From NCBI GenBank assembly GCA_905183005.1, contig CAJJDO010000091.1:1-64000 (forward strand): a DNA stretch of 64,000 nucleotides, written 5' to 3'. This document shows positions 35,366-50,400 of the stretch, one piece after another. Origin of the DNA: Paramecium pentaurelia. Lineage: Eukaryota; Ciliophora; Oligohymenophorea; Peniculida; Parameciidae. Position 1 is the first letter of the stretch, and every line of letters begins with the position of its first letter. The notes below the pieces were generated by a model, which had not been told where the DNA came from, made no database searches, and saw only the letters and a list, made by a program, of their open reading frames with translations. A program made the translations under genes and the position numbers.

Positions 35366-36885
35366 TCATTTGAAGAATGCCAGAATTACAGTGATGTCAT
35401 CAATTACTTCATCTTCCCTCTACCATGCTTCTTTTGCAGCTTATGTTAATTTATTGCATGCTCCTATTGCATCTCCCTTTTTATAATACTCATTTACTGT
35501 TTCAATTACCCATTCATTCGATAAGAATCTTTTTAAATAAATTATTTATAATACTCCCATATACCATCTGATGCAACAACTAAGAATTTATCTGATGGTA
35601 ATAGTTAATGCTTAATAATTTCAGGTTCACAAATAACTCCTACTTAACTTGCTACGTAATCTCCAAAGCTCCTTGACATTGCCAATCCTGGTACATCTTC
35701 ATCCAATTTCCATACTCTTGCTGGTCCTATTGGATTTCCATCCTCATCACTATATGCTTAAACTCTTCCTCCTCTCTGAATTATTCTAGCTTACTCCAAA
35801 AAACAATCAGGTTTATGATCTTTGGATAATTCTACTACTTATAATTTAGTATCATATCTTCCTATAATCTAAATATTTTGTATTTATATTTACTGCACGA
35901 CTATCTCCTATGTTTGCACAATAAAGTATGTTTTCAAATGCTATTACAACAACTGTTGTTGCTCCTGAATAAGTCACATCTATGCCAGAACTCAAAAGAT
36001 CTTCATTTGTTTTCAAAAAAGATTACTTAAAAATGTTATTTATTGTTCTTATATGTTATAATTTAATATCTTACTTATCTCTATCATAATAATAGGGAGC
36101 TTCCATTACTTCTTATTCTATATATGCTGGTAGTATTTCTTATACAAATTAGGCTACTTAATGTCCATTGGTTCCATGACCATCAGAAACCTAAAGATAC
36201 CAATCATTTTCCTTAGTTCCAAATTTTTATATTAATTTATAAGAATCTTAATTAATTTTAGTTTAGCCAGTATAAAGCATTCCTGGAATTGATTTTGCAT
36301 GTGCTTTTGTTATACAGAGTTAGAGAGTTGAGATATCAGGATTACTGATTGAACGAGGTCCTTTGAATAATTTTTATTTTTATTATTATTGTTATTACTG
36401 TTATTATAACTAATTATGTTCTGTTTATTTAGATAAGTCAAGTAATTTTTAATATTATTTTTAAATTAATTACTAATGATATTGTAAAATCTCTTTAGAT
36501 GTTTATATTTAACCAATTTTATTGTCTGGACGTTCTGCTTTGATTTTTTATAATAATTATAATGCTGATTATGTTAAATTTTATGAATTCTCTTTGGTTT
36601 CAATGATTTTACTATTTTAACGAGCATGAGTTTTTTTTAATAAGACTGTGCTTATATCTTTAAGATCCTTTCCACTTGTAGGTCTTGATTTTTTGGCATC
36701 AACTTTTAACTATCCTTAATTATTTCTAATTTACAAATAATGTCATACCTCAATGAATTAATATATACATTTCCTTAAATTACTGGAGATTTCACTATCT
36801 TTTATTATTAATCTGATTCATTTTTTTTTTTTAAAAGACTTGCATACAATTTATTAGGAGAAATTTAGGGGGCTTTTTATTTCAT
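35366..36885 (-). CDS. PP2C-type Ser/Thr phosphatase with long N-terminal extension
   Basis: 472 residues after four introns (23, 27, 25, 26 nt). The ATG at 36883-36885 begins MKQKAPQISPNKLYASLLKK. The first 170 residues are basic, Ser/Thr- and Gln-rich with a poly-Gln tract. The catalytic domain follows: WYLQVSDGHGTNGHQVAQFV, TYSGATTVVVIAFENILYCA, NIGDSRAIIGRYD, ELSKDHKPD, RGGRVQAY, GPARVWKLDEDVPGLAMSRS, FGDYVASQVG, FLVVASDGIWEFLSNEWVIE and REDEVIDDITVILAFF. All metal-binding aspartates (DGHG, SDG, DD near the end) are present. Most similar here to the dead fragment at 30240-30767. The extension may localise or regulate it. Mg/Mn-dependent phosphatase; substrate unknown. Intact. Confidence 0.93.
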
Positions 36886-36947
36886 TCTAATAACCAAATT
36901 AAATTTATTATTCTTTATTTAATTATATATTTAATATATATAATAAT

Positions 36948-37801
36948 TCATTTCCTTAAGTTTTTCAATTATTCTTTTATTTGATTGGTACTATTCAAGT
37001 ATTTCGATCTAGGAATATGATCTTAAGATATAGTTCTTTCAAGTAATGATTATTGTTATTAAGTCAGTATCTTACTCTATTCAGTATTTTAAACCTCAAT
37101 CTTTACATTACTCAACTTCTAAATATCTAAATTTTATATTATAATCATTTACTTTCATTTTGAAGTTTTGTTTATAAAGTGAATTAATATTTATCAATCA
37201 ATTTTTGAGTTTCATTTTTTGTAATTCCCTTTGAATTTGGTTTGTTTGTTTCTAAATCCTCATTTTCAAATTTTACCTTAAGTTCTTAACCCTTATCCTT
37301 CTCTAATGTTATTGATCTCATTCTATCACTTTTTTAATAACTATCCATTCTCTAATGCAATAGAGGAGATTATAATCTTTCTCCTAAAATATTAGATTGT
37401 TTCAATTCCTATTTGAATAGAACTTCAGATTATCTTATGTCTTTTGTTTTTATATTTTACATTTCCAAAGACAAATCTTTTGTAGTACTGAAAGCTTTTT
37501 TAACGAAATTGTATAATTGTTATATGTCTTCCTATTTTAATTTACTAATATTGAAATTTGCTTTTGCAATTTTATCATCTTATAACATTAATTTTGTATC
37601 AAAATTTTCTTTGAGTTTATCAAATAATGAATGTAAATCATTAACTCTTTCGCCTAATTCATCAATTCTTTCAAATTTTTGATTGAATGACCTAATTCTC
37701 TCTTCCAAGTGATTGACCTTCTTCAATAGACTTGTTTCATATTACTCCATTCTCTCCTCAATTACTTTTAACTTATATTCTTATTGTTCTTTTAATAACA
37801 T
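36948..37801 (-). CDS. Coiled-coil protein, 275 aa
   Basis: The ATG at 37799-37801 (MLLKEQQEYKLKVIEERMEQ) and TGA 36948-36950 give 275 residues after one 26-nt intron. Heptad-like patterns occur in LLKKVNHLEERIRSFNQKFE, RIDELGERVNDLHSLFDKLK and DDKIAKANFNISKLKQED; the C-terminal half is Gln/Ser/Lys-rich and probably disordered. No enzyme motif. Probably a structural or cytoskeletal adaptor, though no family could be named. It shares the strand and a 63-bp spacer with the PP2C gene upstream. An earlier start through an additional exon is possible. Confidence 0.7.
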
Positions 37802-38658
37802 TTCGAACTAACGATTTATTAAATTTTATATTGTAACATTTCTAATATTAATTAAAATTTCGATGATTATTTTCTCTTCATTTCATAATACAAAACTCAA
37901 TAAATGAATACTCTATTATTATATCAATTATTTTCAATATTAGTTTTACATCAATTTATTAATATATAGCTATATGCACAATTTACTTATGAAATATAAT
38001 TCTATATCAATCAAAACCATTTATAAATTGTTAAAGAAATTATAGATTTAATACATGGTATATAATTGTGAGTTGATAAGTTCTAAAAAAATTGAATCTT
38101 CTAATAAAATCTGTAGCTTTCACTAATATTCTTGATTATATCTTTCTGCTCCATAATCTATGAGAGAAGAAAAGTAATTTTATTGGTTTGTAAAATTATG
38201 AGATTTCAATGATATAACGTATTGGACTGTCAAACATAAATTTATATGAATAAATCCTAATTTAAAATTAAACACATTATTTTAATATATAGAATTACTA
38301 TTTCATATTATTATTCAAAATTGAATCTTATAGATGGGAGTAGATTGATTCTTTATTACAATTATAAGAAATATCATTTACATTCTTCTTTATAGGGATA
38401 TTAATCAAAGATATTTTTGAATATATCACAATATTATTAAATTAATTTATAAAATAAGTTATTTTTATACTTTTTAGTAGAGCAGTGATAATAAGATAAC
38501 TGTAATTTATAAGAAATGAAATAGCTAAATAAAAAATCATATATAGTTAAATAAAAAAATGATCATTAGATAGTTATTAAATAAAAAATGTTAAAATGAA
38601 AATCACCTTAGATTTAAGAACTTTGAAATATAAATTTATATATTATTAAATATAATGT
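37802..38658. other. AT-rich spacer with a small minus-strand ORF
   Basis: Within it, 38011-38154 (minus) encodes MEQKDIIKNISESYRFYQKI and ends after 47 residues; it is protein-like but too short to trust, and may be an exon or relic. The remainder shows nothing. Confidence 0.3.
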
Positions 38659-40314
38659 TCATACATTTTAGATGTTAACAAGTTTGTACTTATTATTGAT
38701 ATTCTCAGTTTAACATTTCTATTGTTCTTTTAATGGACATTTTAAATTCTTTTATTGAATGTTATTAAGATAACACTATTCACAAAATAAAAAATGTTGA
38801 CACGGAAATTATATTACATTTCTCTCTCTAGTTTAGCATTAAAAACATAATAATTATTTTATCTTTTAAATCTATTGTAATATAATTATATAATATACTT
38901 TTATTCTTGTAACTGATGCTTTTGCAATTTTTTCTTCTAATTATTTCTATGTTAATTAAATTTAATTTTTTTTTTCATTACATGTTTGTATTAATTGTTC
39001 TTTCTCTTCAAAAAGTGTTTTTACTTTATCTTTTAATTTTTTTTATTTTTATTCTTTTTCAAGCAAATCAATTTTTAATTCATCTAATCTATTTAATTAT
39101 TTTTCAGATTCCATATTTTTCATTTTTTAATAGAATCCAATTAAATTTTCTTCTGCTTACTATAACTTTTTAGTATTGAGTATTAAATATTAATTAACTA
39201 AATTTTTATTATTTGAATCATTTTCTCTTAATTTGATTTGTAATTTAACTAATAAATTTTCTTATTAATCTAATTTTTAATTTTTTTTAGTTAAATATTT
39301 CAAAACTGAATCTAGATCATCAAAACTATTTTGTAGCTATTATTTTAATCTATTTCCTTTTAATTCTTCCTATTATATTTAATATTCCAATTAGGAAATA
39401 ATTGGGTCTTATTTCTTTATTTTAATAAAATCCATTGATTTTTCACAAATCATCTATTTAGTCATTATTTTAAAAACACACCATGGTTCATCAAATATAA
39501 ATTCTTTAATAGGATTATGTATTTCAGGAATCATCAACCAAATAGATTTAGAATTATTAGTTTATATTATTTAAAGGTACATCTCAGGATTTTGATCTAT
39601 TTTAGATTCACAGAATTCACAAACTTTAGATTCATTCAACAATTATTTGTTAATTGAAATATTATTTTTTTAGAAAAATTATTTAAAACTTTCTGGTGTT
39701 ATTTTAAATGGATATTCCTTATTAATTTATTCTATGACTTATTTATTAAATAATTTATAATAAGCAGCTTCCATTTTTGTATGTCCGCCTAATAAACTAA
39801 ATGTTAACCTTGTATTTTTAATCATGGTCTTTGGGTTAAAGTTGTTTTCTACAGTTTTTGGTACAAATAATCTAGGATCACATGATTCAATTATTTCCTA
39901 TTAAAAGTCATCTCTTTCAGTTTATTCAGAATCATATGTATTTCGTTATTTAGGATGAAGAATATCCTTATAGAATCTAATTAACTCTTGAATCTTTGAA
40001 GTCCCAGATTTACCTAAAGGAATTGGTTTCTAAAATTGAACTAAAATTTACGTTGACATCTTTGAACAACTATTTGAAATTATCAACCTTGCAGAGATGT
40101 TGATGCATATCTCTTTCAGTTATCAGTTCAAAAACTTATAAACAAGAAGCACAAAAATAATATTCACTTCAAATATATTCAACATATACTTTCTAGTCTC
40201 ACCACAATCTTTAATCCTATCATTGATAATATGACATTTTTATAGATGATTGAGGTAATCCCACGCAGATTCAAATTGAATGGCATGGCCTTTTTGAGGA
40301 CAAGCGAACTTCAT
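38659..40314 (-). CDS. Coiled-coil RING-finger protein with N-terminal Cys/His module
   Basis: 527 residues after three introns (23, 22, 27 nt). From the ATG at 40312-40314 (MKFACPQKGHAIQFESAWDY) an N-terminal cluster of Cys and His (CPxxGH, HLQKCH, FCASCLQVFELITERDMHQH) suggests one or two zinc fingers of C2H2/TRAF type. A second Cys pair (KVCEFCESK) lies near residue 235. A coiled coil covers about residues 310-455 (LEEKIAKAS and preceding heptads). The C-terminal RING reads LCFQCQTRERNVIQFPCQH, FLFCEQCYLNN and LKCPLKEQQKC, with eight plausible zinc ligands. RING plus coiled coil suggests an E3 ubiquitin ligase scaffold. Intact. The nearest neighbours on the same strand are the coiled-coil and PP2C genes. 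Confidence 0.82.
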
Positions 40315-40934
40315 TTTGTAGTTACAATAAATTATTAAATTGATGATATTACAAACAATAATTCATCAAGCTCAAAAGATTAGATTAAATTAAACATTAG
40401 AATATATAATTGATTCAAAATTCAAAGGTTTAAAAAAGAAAAATATATTCATTATAAAATAGATAATAAAGACATTTAATCGATATTATAAATTATTAAA
40501 ATATTTTTATTTTATTCTAATACTTTCTTATAATATGTATTTCTTTATCCATAATGTTGGATTTTAAATTGTAAAAAAAGATAGTTCATCTACATTATAT
40601 GTATATTAATAATTTTCGATTTAAAATCTTATAAATAAAAAGAGCTTATTTTGAAAATAGAAATTAAATAATATTATTTCATTTAAATGGCATAGAACAT
40701 AATCAAGTAATCTTTTTTTGTATCTGATATCAAAATTTCTAATTTTTAGCTGTTTGTTTTTAATTTAATTTAGAACCAAACAAATTCTTTAGTGATTACT
40801 TATTTAGTAATGAATTTTCTAGAGATTAGTGCTAATATGTATAGCAATATCATATTAAATGTAATGTCAATATTTAATATCTTAGTAAGCATCCTTTCAT
40901 TTTTTAGTTAATCTTTTTCCATAAATTAATTAAA
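40315..40934. other. Spacer with an uncertain minus-strand ORF
   Basis: A 157-codon minus frame, 40449-40922, starts MEKDQLKNERMLTKILNIDI and ends at TGA 40449-40451. It is rich in Ile, Leu and Lys, with no motif. It would start 12 bp from the opposite-strand gene at 40935, which makes it doubtful. Otherwise AT-rich. Confidence 0.3.
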
Positions 40935-41222
40935 ATGCTGTTACACGTTCGCACTAGCAGTGGTTATCGAGAATCGTTGCGTAAAAGTTTAAGTAGAAAG
41001 AGAGAACGCATTCTCTCATTTTAATAGATATCTAGACCAGAATTGGCTGATCTCAGCAATTAATGTACATCAAAGTTTGACAAAAATGAAACAAAACTTG
41101 AATAAAGAAAATCTAAAGTAAAGAATATGAAACAAAACTCATATAAAAAGAAACCATAGGTGAAATTGTCTTATGTTCCAGAGATGACTCTTTATTAGAA
41201 AATATTGTAAAAATACTTCTGA
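40935..41222 (+). CDS. Small basic protein, 95 aa
   Basis: The ATG at 40935 begins MLLHVRTSSGYRESLRKSLS and ends at TGA 41220-41222. The N-terminal half is Arg/Ser-rich (SRKRERILSF, SRPELADLSNQ), the C-terminal half Lys-rich (KKKPQVKLSYVPEMTLYQK). The first 130 bp are clearly GC-richer than any nearby DNA and use CG-containing codons (CGC, CGT, TCG), unlike neighbouring genes. No family recognised; a nucleic-acid-binding or ribosomal-type role would fit the charge but is a guess. It is the only rightward gene between 29.8 and 54 kb and is flanked by leftward genes. Confidence 0.6.
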
Positions 41223-41398
41223 TTTATATTATATATACAATTTTAATGTTCTTTTATAATAATGTTTTTTTTATCATATTATTTATTTAGATCTTCTTAT
41301 TTTTGTAATATATATAGTAATATTTGAAAATATAGAAGGTAGAAAAAAATAACAATAAAAAGAAAACAGAAAAGATAATCCATAAATATAAATATTAG

Positions 41399-43102
<1,704 letters not shown>

Positions 43103-43706
43103 ATCAAAATATAATATGATATAAAAATAACTAAATAATCTGAATAAATTGAGCTTAATTATACATAATAACATCTTTATTCAGAATTTAGTAATTTTTA
43201 TAATATTCTCATACATAAAGTAATGATATATATTTTTAAGAGAAAAAAAGCTAATAATTTGAATAATTACTTAATTAATTATACAATTTGTAATTAATAA
43301 AATTTACTTGATAATTCATCCTTTTGGCTAGAATGGTCGAATATATCATGATAGATGACAAAATTATATTTAATTGATAGATTATTAAATTAAATATTTT
43401 GAAATAATTATCATAAAATTTATTATATTATGTTGATGATACTAAAAATTTGTCTATTAGATAATAATATCATCAAAATTAAAAATATATATATATCAAT
43501 TTTTAATACTAAAATTAAAAAATTCATATATATTAAATAGAATTCATTATTACTTATTAAGTCTATTTGTAATTATACTTTTATACAAGTTGATATATAT
43601 ATAAATTATAAACTTTTCAATAATTCTTAACAATTATTTTAAAATATTTAAATTAAAAATTTACTTTTTGTATAAAAATTAAAAATAGATTATTTATTAT
43701 AGAAAT
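43103..43706. other. AT-rich spacer upstream of the CDPK gene
   Basis: No gene seen. It must contain the CDPK promoter and the TPR gene 3' end. Several TATATA tracts. Confidence 0.5.
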
Positions 43707-46700
43707 TCATTTTTTATTTTATTACAATATTGAATTCAATTTTTTAGCTATTAAATCATCCAATTTAAGTTTCTCTTTTAATTTATTTATTTCATTTTCA
43801 TCATCAAGATCACTAATCTCTTATTGTGTTTCTTCAGTTTCTTCTTTTCTAACAGTTGATTAAAGATCTAATTCATCAATACATTAAATGTTATCAGTAA
43901 AGATTACTCCTTCATTTGATCTTTTAATCCAAGGAGCTTCTGGTTTATTCTCTACAACTTTAGGCTTTAAAAATAAAGAGTTTAATTACAGATATTTTTT
44001 AAAGTAATTGCTCATCAAATAAAATAGGTTATGAAGGAAATTCAACAATTGGTAAACAAAATGACATTCTAATTAATAAAGAATACTTTTTCAAAGAAAT
44101 TTAAATAGCAGGATAAATTGAACATAATCGATTATGTTAAGGGAATAATTAGAATTCTTGTATTTAAGAAAACTTATCTTCAGGAGGTTTATCTAATAGA
44201 TCATCACGTAATAATTCCATTAAAATCTATAATTGAACTCTAAATTCAATTTAAGTTAAATGTTCATGGAGCAAAGTAAGTGTTTCTAAAGCTTCATCAA
44301 TATTGCCTAACATTACATCTAGAATTGCACTATTATATAGATGTTCATATATATTATAAGTTTTATTGATGAAATCAAAATCTTCAAGATTATTCTAATT
44401 AATTAATTAAGCATTTTTAGATTTCTTGATTTCCTTTTCTTTTAAATCATATGAAAAACGAAGACATTATTTTGCTTTTGAATATTACCCCAAATATGTA
44501 TAAAATAAACCTTTATAGAAATAGATATCAGATGATCTGAATATCAATCCTTCCTATTACATTTTTTAGATTTATATTATTTTATTAATACCTTCTTCTA
44601 AAATATTTGTTGATATTTATAAACTAGTTTCTTTGAGTATTGTTAATACTTATTAATCAATTAATGCCTCTTGATTATGCATTTCTTCTGCAATCATAGT
44701 AAGTTCTTTGAGTGCTGAATTCAATTCTTTTCCATATATAAATACTTTAACTTTTTCATAATTACCTTCAAGAGTCTTACAATTATTAAAAGCTTGAATA
44801 GCTTCATCATAGGCTCCAATTAAAAAATATAGAATTCCTACAGTATAATAGTTTATTGAGTATTGCTCCCTTAATTCAACATACTTTTATAGATCTAAAT
44901 AAGCAGTGGAAACATCTCCCATCATTATTAATAGTTTACATCTATTCAAATAAGATTGTGAATGATTTTAATCTAAACTTAAACATATTGAAAAATCATT
45001 GATTGCTTATTTAAATAGTTATCTTTAACAATGAAGTAATCCTCTTACATAATAATGTTATGCATGATTATCTTCAGACTTTTCAATAGCTTGTTCTATA
45101 TCTAATGCAGATTTTTCTATATTTCCAAAAGCAAAATGTAAGATTCCTTTGTAGAATAATAAATTTGATTATTCACATATTTTTGATGCTACTTCAAGTA
45201 AATTTAATGCATTTTTTAAATATTTGATCCTATTTTCTTCACTTGATTTTTCAAGACTTGAACAATATTTTTTAATTTGAATTATGGATTAATAAAATAA
45301 TGGTTCTATTTTATTAGGAAGTATTTTATGAGCAAGTTAAAATTATTTTTTGCTTTATTCTAGTTCATTATCTTCATATTTAATTATACCATGACAAAGA
45401 AATTTATTATAAAGAGATGCCTATAATTTTTTAATAAATTTACTTTCTCCAAAAGATTTTCTTAATATAATTCTAAATCCTGGTTGGCTAAATTGAATTT
45501 TGACAAACAAAAATATCCATATGCTCTATATTGATGGGCTTAGAATTTTAGATTGTCACTTTAATGATTTTTAGTTATCATTTCAGTTAATAATTAAACA
45601 CCATCTTCAAAATTTCTTTTCATTAAATAAATAACTCCTCCAACAAAGAGTTCAAACTTTTATAATTATTTATTATCCACATCAAGATAGATTACTCTAT
45701 CAAGTTCATGTTAAGCAGAATAATAATCATTTTAATCAATCTTTATTTTCACAATTTCATAGAGAGCTTTAGTAACTGGTTTTTTATCACTATTAATTTT
45801 AATTGACTATTCAAATGCTAAAAGAGCATCTTAAAGACTTTCTAAAATCAAATAAAGTAATTACTCTACTTTTGCATTAAAATTCCTTTAAAATAATAAA
45901 CTTCTGAATCATTTTGACAAATTTCAAATAATAAATTCATATCTTATTCGGCTTTATCAAATTCTTTATTGTCTAAGTAAATTATGAATCTTTTTAATAA
46001 AATAGATTTTTATTTTGACTATTCTTCAAATTCAAGTGCTTTATTCAACTCTTAAATAGCCTACTAAATTTGATTTGTTTATTTGTAACACTCACTTAAT
46101 CCAACATAACAAACAGATTTTCTTGGATTAATTTATATTGCTAAATTAAAGTCTTTAATTGCTTTTTCATAATTCTTAATTTTAATAAATAATTTAGCTC
46201 TAAATGTCAAAGCTTCAAAATATCTGTTGAAATGACTAATACCTTAAGATATTACATGTATAGCTTCATTAATTAGATTATTTTTTTTGAGAGAATGAGC
46301 TAAATACATATAAGATGTTCTTTTAAATCTTGGAAATGTCATAATTAGAGTTGAAAATTACTCAATGTATTTTTCTTCTTAATCTAGACTAATGTAACAT
46401 AATCCTGATAAATATAATGCTTCTGGATTTAATCCATATTTGTTTAAGTAATTTAAAAATTTTTTTTATGCTTCATCAACTTTATTTTCTATAAATAGTT
46501 TCTTGCCTTCATCCAATTCGCTATTAGTAGTAATTTCATTTTAAACAATATTGTTTCTAGTGTTGTCATCAAGATGTTAATTAAAACTATCATCTTTATA
46601 TTGGTGAACTAATTACTAATATGAGAACTGACTGAATGAATTTTCTTTATTCTATTACTTGATGAACGATTAATTTAAGGATTCAAATAGTTTGTAGAAT

Positions 46701-46998
46701 CATATATAATTCGTTTATTTGGTTATCTATATTAATTTACTTGTTAATGAGTTCCATTTCCACTTATATGTTAACTAATTGATTTGTTTTTTATTCTTCT
46801 TACTTCAGTAGTAGGATTTTATTATAACACTTTTGGTGGTAATTCTGAGAGTTTTACTTAATTAATTACTTCCAACATGAGGTTGACTACCCAATTTTAA
46901 GACTAGAATAGGGGGTTCCTTTTAATTAATTTTGGTATGTCTAGACTCTCTTAGTATTAATGGTCTTGCAAGCCTATTGCTTAAATTATATATTACAT
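43707..46998 (-). CDS. Large TPR-repeat protein
   Basis: A leftward gene of roughly 1,050 residues ending QNKK at TGA 43707-43709. The N-terminal 130 residues are basic and disordered (MLARPLILRESRHTK, RITTKIRRIKNKSISQHISG); the remainder is an unbroken series of TPRs, for example NYEKAIKDFNLAIQINP, QQAIQELNKALEFEEQ and DALLAFEQSIKINSD, and the C-terminus is acidic (EETEETQQEISDLDDENEIN). Introns of 23, 28 and 20 nt near the 5' end restore frame. The first splits the start codon: AT at 46997-46998, intron 46974-46996, then G. Long TPR arrays act as scaffolds, often in ciliary or trafficking complexes; the partner is unknown. I did not check every codon of the central 2 kb. Confidence 0.82.
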
Positions 46999-47442
46999 TT
47001 TGTTAGAACTTTATTTGAAAATTATGAAAATATAAATATTAATTATTTTAAATCAATAATGTAAGGGATAGTATACTTTAATATTTCTGTAACATATATC
47101 AATTTATATCATAATACTCATACTTATCAATAAAGAAAATGAAGTTATCTATAAAATGATTATAGTAAAAGAATTAGTTTAATATATTTGAAGTATAAAT
47201 TAGAGAGATTTAACTTTAAATAATATTTGAAGTAATAAAAATATTCACAAAAGTTATGATTTTTAATTTTAATTTAAAATATAATATTTAAGCCATATAA
47301 TTTTCAATTAAATGATTTTATAATATTTTATATCAATCGAAAAGTAATACAAAATTACAATTTAACTTTTCCATATAATAGAAAGTTATACTTGTATTCA
47401 AATGTTTATAAAATAAAAATTAAATAAAAAAATCAATCATTT
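46999..47442. other. AT-rich spacer
   Basis: Nothing supportable. Promoter of the TPR gene expected at the left end. Confidence 0.5.
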
Positions 47443-50400
47443 AATTATGATATTATAGTTGCTCCTCTTAAGGTTAAATATTCTGGTTTCTCTTTTTTTA
47501 CTCATCAAATCCTAGAATATAAATATATATTACAATTGTTAAAACGAAATTTGTAGATTAACCTGTAGTTGAGAGATATTTGATATTTTATAACAAGGAC
47601 AACCAAATATTGATAACATAATATTACTTATAATATTCTTCACCAATCTAATATTCCTCGATTGGTTAGAAATACATCATGACAAGAGATTAATAAATTT
47701 AACCTACTTATTATTCAATTAAGGTTTCATGTTAATAATCCAATCGTGCTCCTTCCAAATTAAGACCATATACATATACTCCATCTTTAATTTTATCTCT
47801 GATTCTAATTTATTCTATATCCAAAACTTTAAATTTGAAATTAAGTTTACTAATTGGAATCTTGTATTTTCTAGAATGTGTTTATCATACTCCAGATTAT
47901 TCAATTAATTATGGTTTTATCTCTTGCATTTCAACTTTCATAATTGCCAGTGTCTCATTACCACATTGAATAATTTATACAATCAATCAGCTAATTTTAT
48001 TTAAACTAATCCATGTTCTTATTATTTTTAAATTAATAAATAAGCATAAAGTTAAATTTAATCTAAATATGATTTTGGTGTTGTATAGATTTTTAAATTT
48101 CTTTTTTTTTGCCATTATTATTAAGATTATATATATGATTTGTAAACAAGATAAAATACTGCCATATAAATGAAAATGATAAAACTCGACCGTATAAACT
48201 TATCTTCTAGCTTCTAATTTCAAAATATCATTAAACAATATATTGCTTGATATATCATCCTTATTAACACTAAAGTACCTCATTAATAATTCACCTGCTG
48301 TATTATAATACCAAAGTCTATCTTAAACACTTATCAAACTATAACAAAAGACTCTTGCACATTCATGAACTCATAATTTGGCATTTGTATCATTACTATT
48401 ATTACATGAGATAGGTCTGATCATCAATAAACCTTAAAATACTTTGCTAATATCTCTTGAATTAAAAGTATAAAGAAATTTTATTGGTATTGGTAATAAT
48501 TCTTAAGATATTCATCTAAATAATTCATCTGTTATTCTAGTGATTTAATCACTCGTTTTCCTAAAATTATCACTAATACTATTAAAGTATCTTTTAAAAA
48601 TAGATCCATAAATCATATCCAATATAGAATCAGTTTAATATGGCATAATTAAAACATTGAATTATTTAACAAATCTTGAAGATAATTGATTTCTTTCACC
48701 TCCAGGAGGTCCACCAGCTATCAATAAAGTTACATCTTCAATATTTTTCAAAAATAATTTTGTACAATCAAAAGTTCAAAATAAGGCTAAGCACCATATT
48801 TTTCAAAAGCTGCCATATTGATATCATCAATAAAATAGCTATTAATTCATTTACTCTTGCTCTAAAGAGTATTTTTCCCTTTTTAATTAATTTTGATTTT
48901 ATAGCCGATTGAGTTTGCTTTATTTTTTCTATGCTGAAAATTCAATAATACTGGTTATACCTTTTCATTCAATTTCATTTCATATAACAATTATTATACT
49001 AACATTGACTTACCAACTCCTGTCTATCCAGTAATTAAAGTATTTTTTTATTCTTTAATTAATAATTAGATTATGTATTTAAATTTCAAGGTGTCTAATG
49101 TTTAAACAACAATACTGAAAAAAAGATTAATCTTTTACAAATTAAAATTCTTATAATTGAGATATTCATGATTAAAATGTAGTAAAATCATTTCCATTAA
49201 CATACAAATAAAAGATGGTATCACCTTTCGGGTAGAGTAATGATTAAAATTTGTCTTTAACATATGTGGCAATCTAAAATAATAATTAATAGGAAATAAT
49301 AAAATATATATTATGATATCTATAATTTAATTGAATGTTCCTAATAGTAATTTAAACAAAGTGAAAACTGTAACATTTCATTTAATTACATCTAGGATTT
49401 AATTTCTGCAGGTACCTAATCCCATCTATTTATAAACTCAAACAGACAGGGGCTAAATTCACTGCAAAATTAAGATAGTTGAAATAATATAAAACAATTT
49501 ACCTTAACATTATATTTCTATTTATATGATGCAAACAATCCAAAAACACAACTATATGCAAATACACTTGTAATTTATTTTGGTAAATCAGTAGATTTCT
49601 AAACTAAAATGGACTTTAAAAAGTAAGTAAATATATTGCAAACACTCTTCACTCTCTATATCTCTATTGTAATATATGGTTCATCAAGATTAGCAAATTT
49701 CTCTTACAAAAATTTATATTAAGAATTAAATAAATTTCTTATTAAATCTAAATATTTTGGTTCTGTTTAGAGTTTAGAGTAATTTCTTTGACTTATCCTT
49801 TAATTGATTACAACTTTTAATTAAACCCTTCTCTTAATCATAGAATGTCTACTCGATCCAACTCTCTACATAATTGTACCAATTGATATCTGAAACAGTC
49901 ATATAGACTATCCCAAATCTACTTATTTTGGCAGGTGAGACTACTAATAAATCCTGAACTTTAAATAGCATTCTTAATTCATGTCTCAATTTAATTCTTT
50001 ATTTTAATACAATTAATATTAAATATAAAAATTAAATTACTGTAGCAGTTTCAATTCCTTATCTCTTTTAAGGTAATTCTTTATTTATTTTATCTACAGA
50101 ATTCTTTTATTCAATGAATTCTTTAATTCTGATAACTTTGGCTTTAACATTTAAGATCTATTCTTAAACAATTATAAGTAAAGTTCCTCAAATTATGCCA
50201 CTATTTAAGATTGCCTAGCATTTAATAATTTCTATATATTTGATAGTTTGACTCTTTGGAGTCCAATCTCTAATTATGGTATTAATTTCTATTGTAATAT
50301 GTTATCTATCAATTAAGCACTCTTCAAAGTGCATTCAAATATCTTTGATTAATACTGTTCTCTTGTTTCCATATTAAATTCAAATATTAATTGAATTCTT

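Noticed and set aside
38916..39173. Plus-strand hydrophobic ORF of 85 codons that mimics a membrane protein.
   Set aside because: It is the reverse complement of the Lys/Gln-rich coiled coil of the RING gene.
40935..41070. GC-richer block considered as a structured non-coding RNA or tRNA/snRNA gene (it contains a hairpin GAGAGAA-CGCA-TTCTCTC).
   Set aside because: It is the 5' part of a continuous 95-codon frame with a start and stop, and no tRNA or snRNA core sequence fits.
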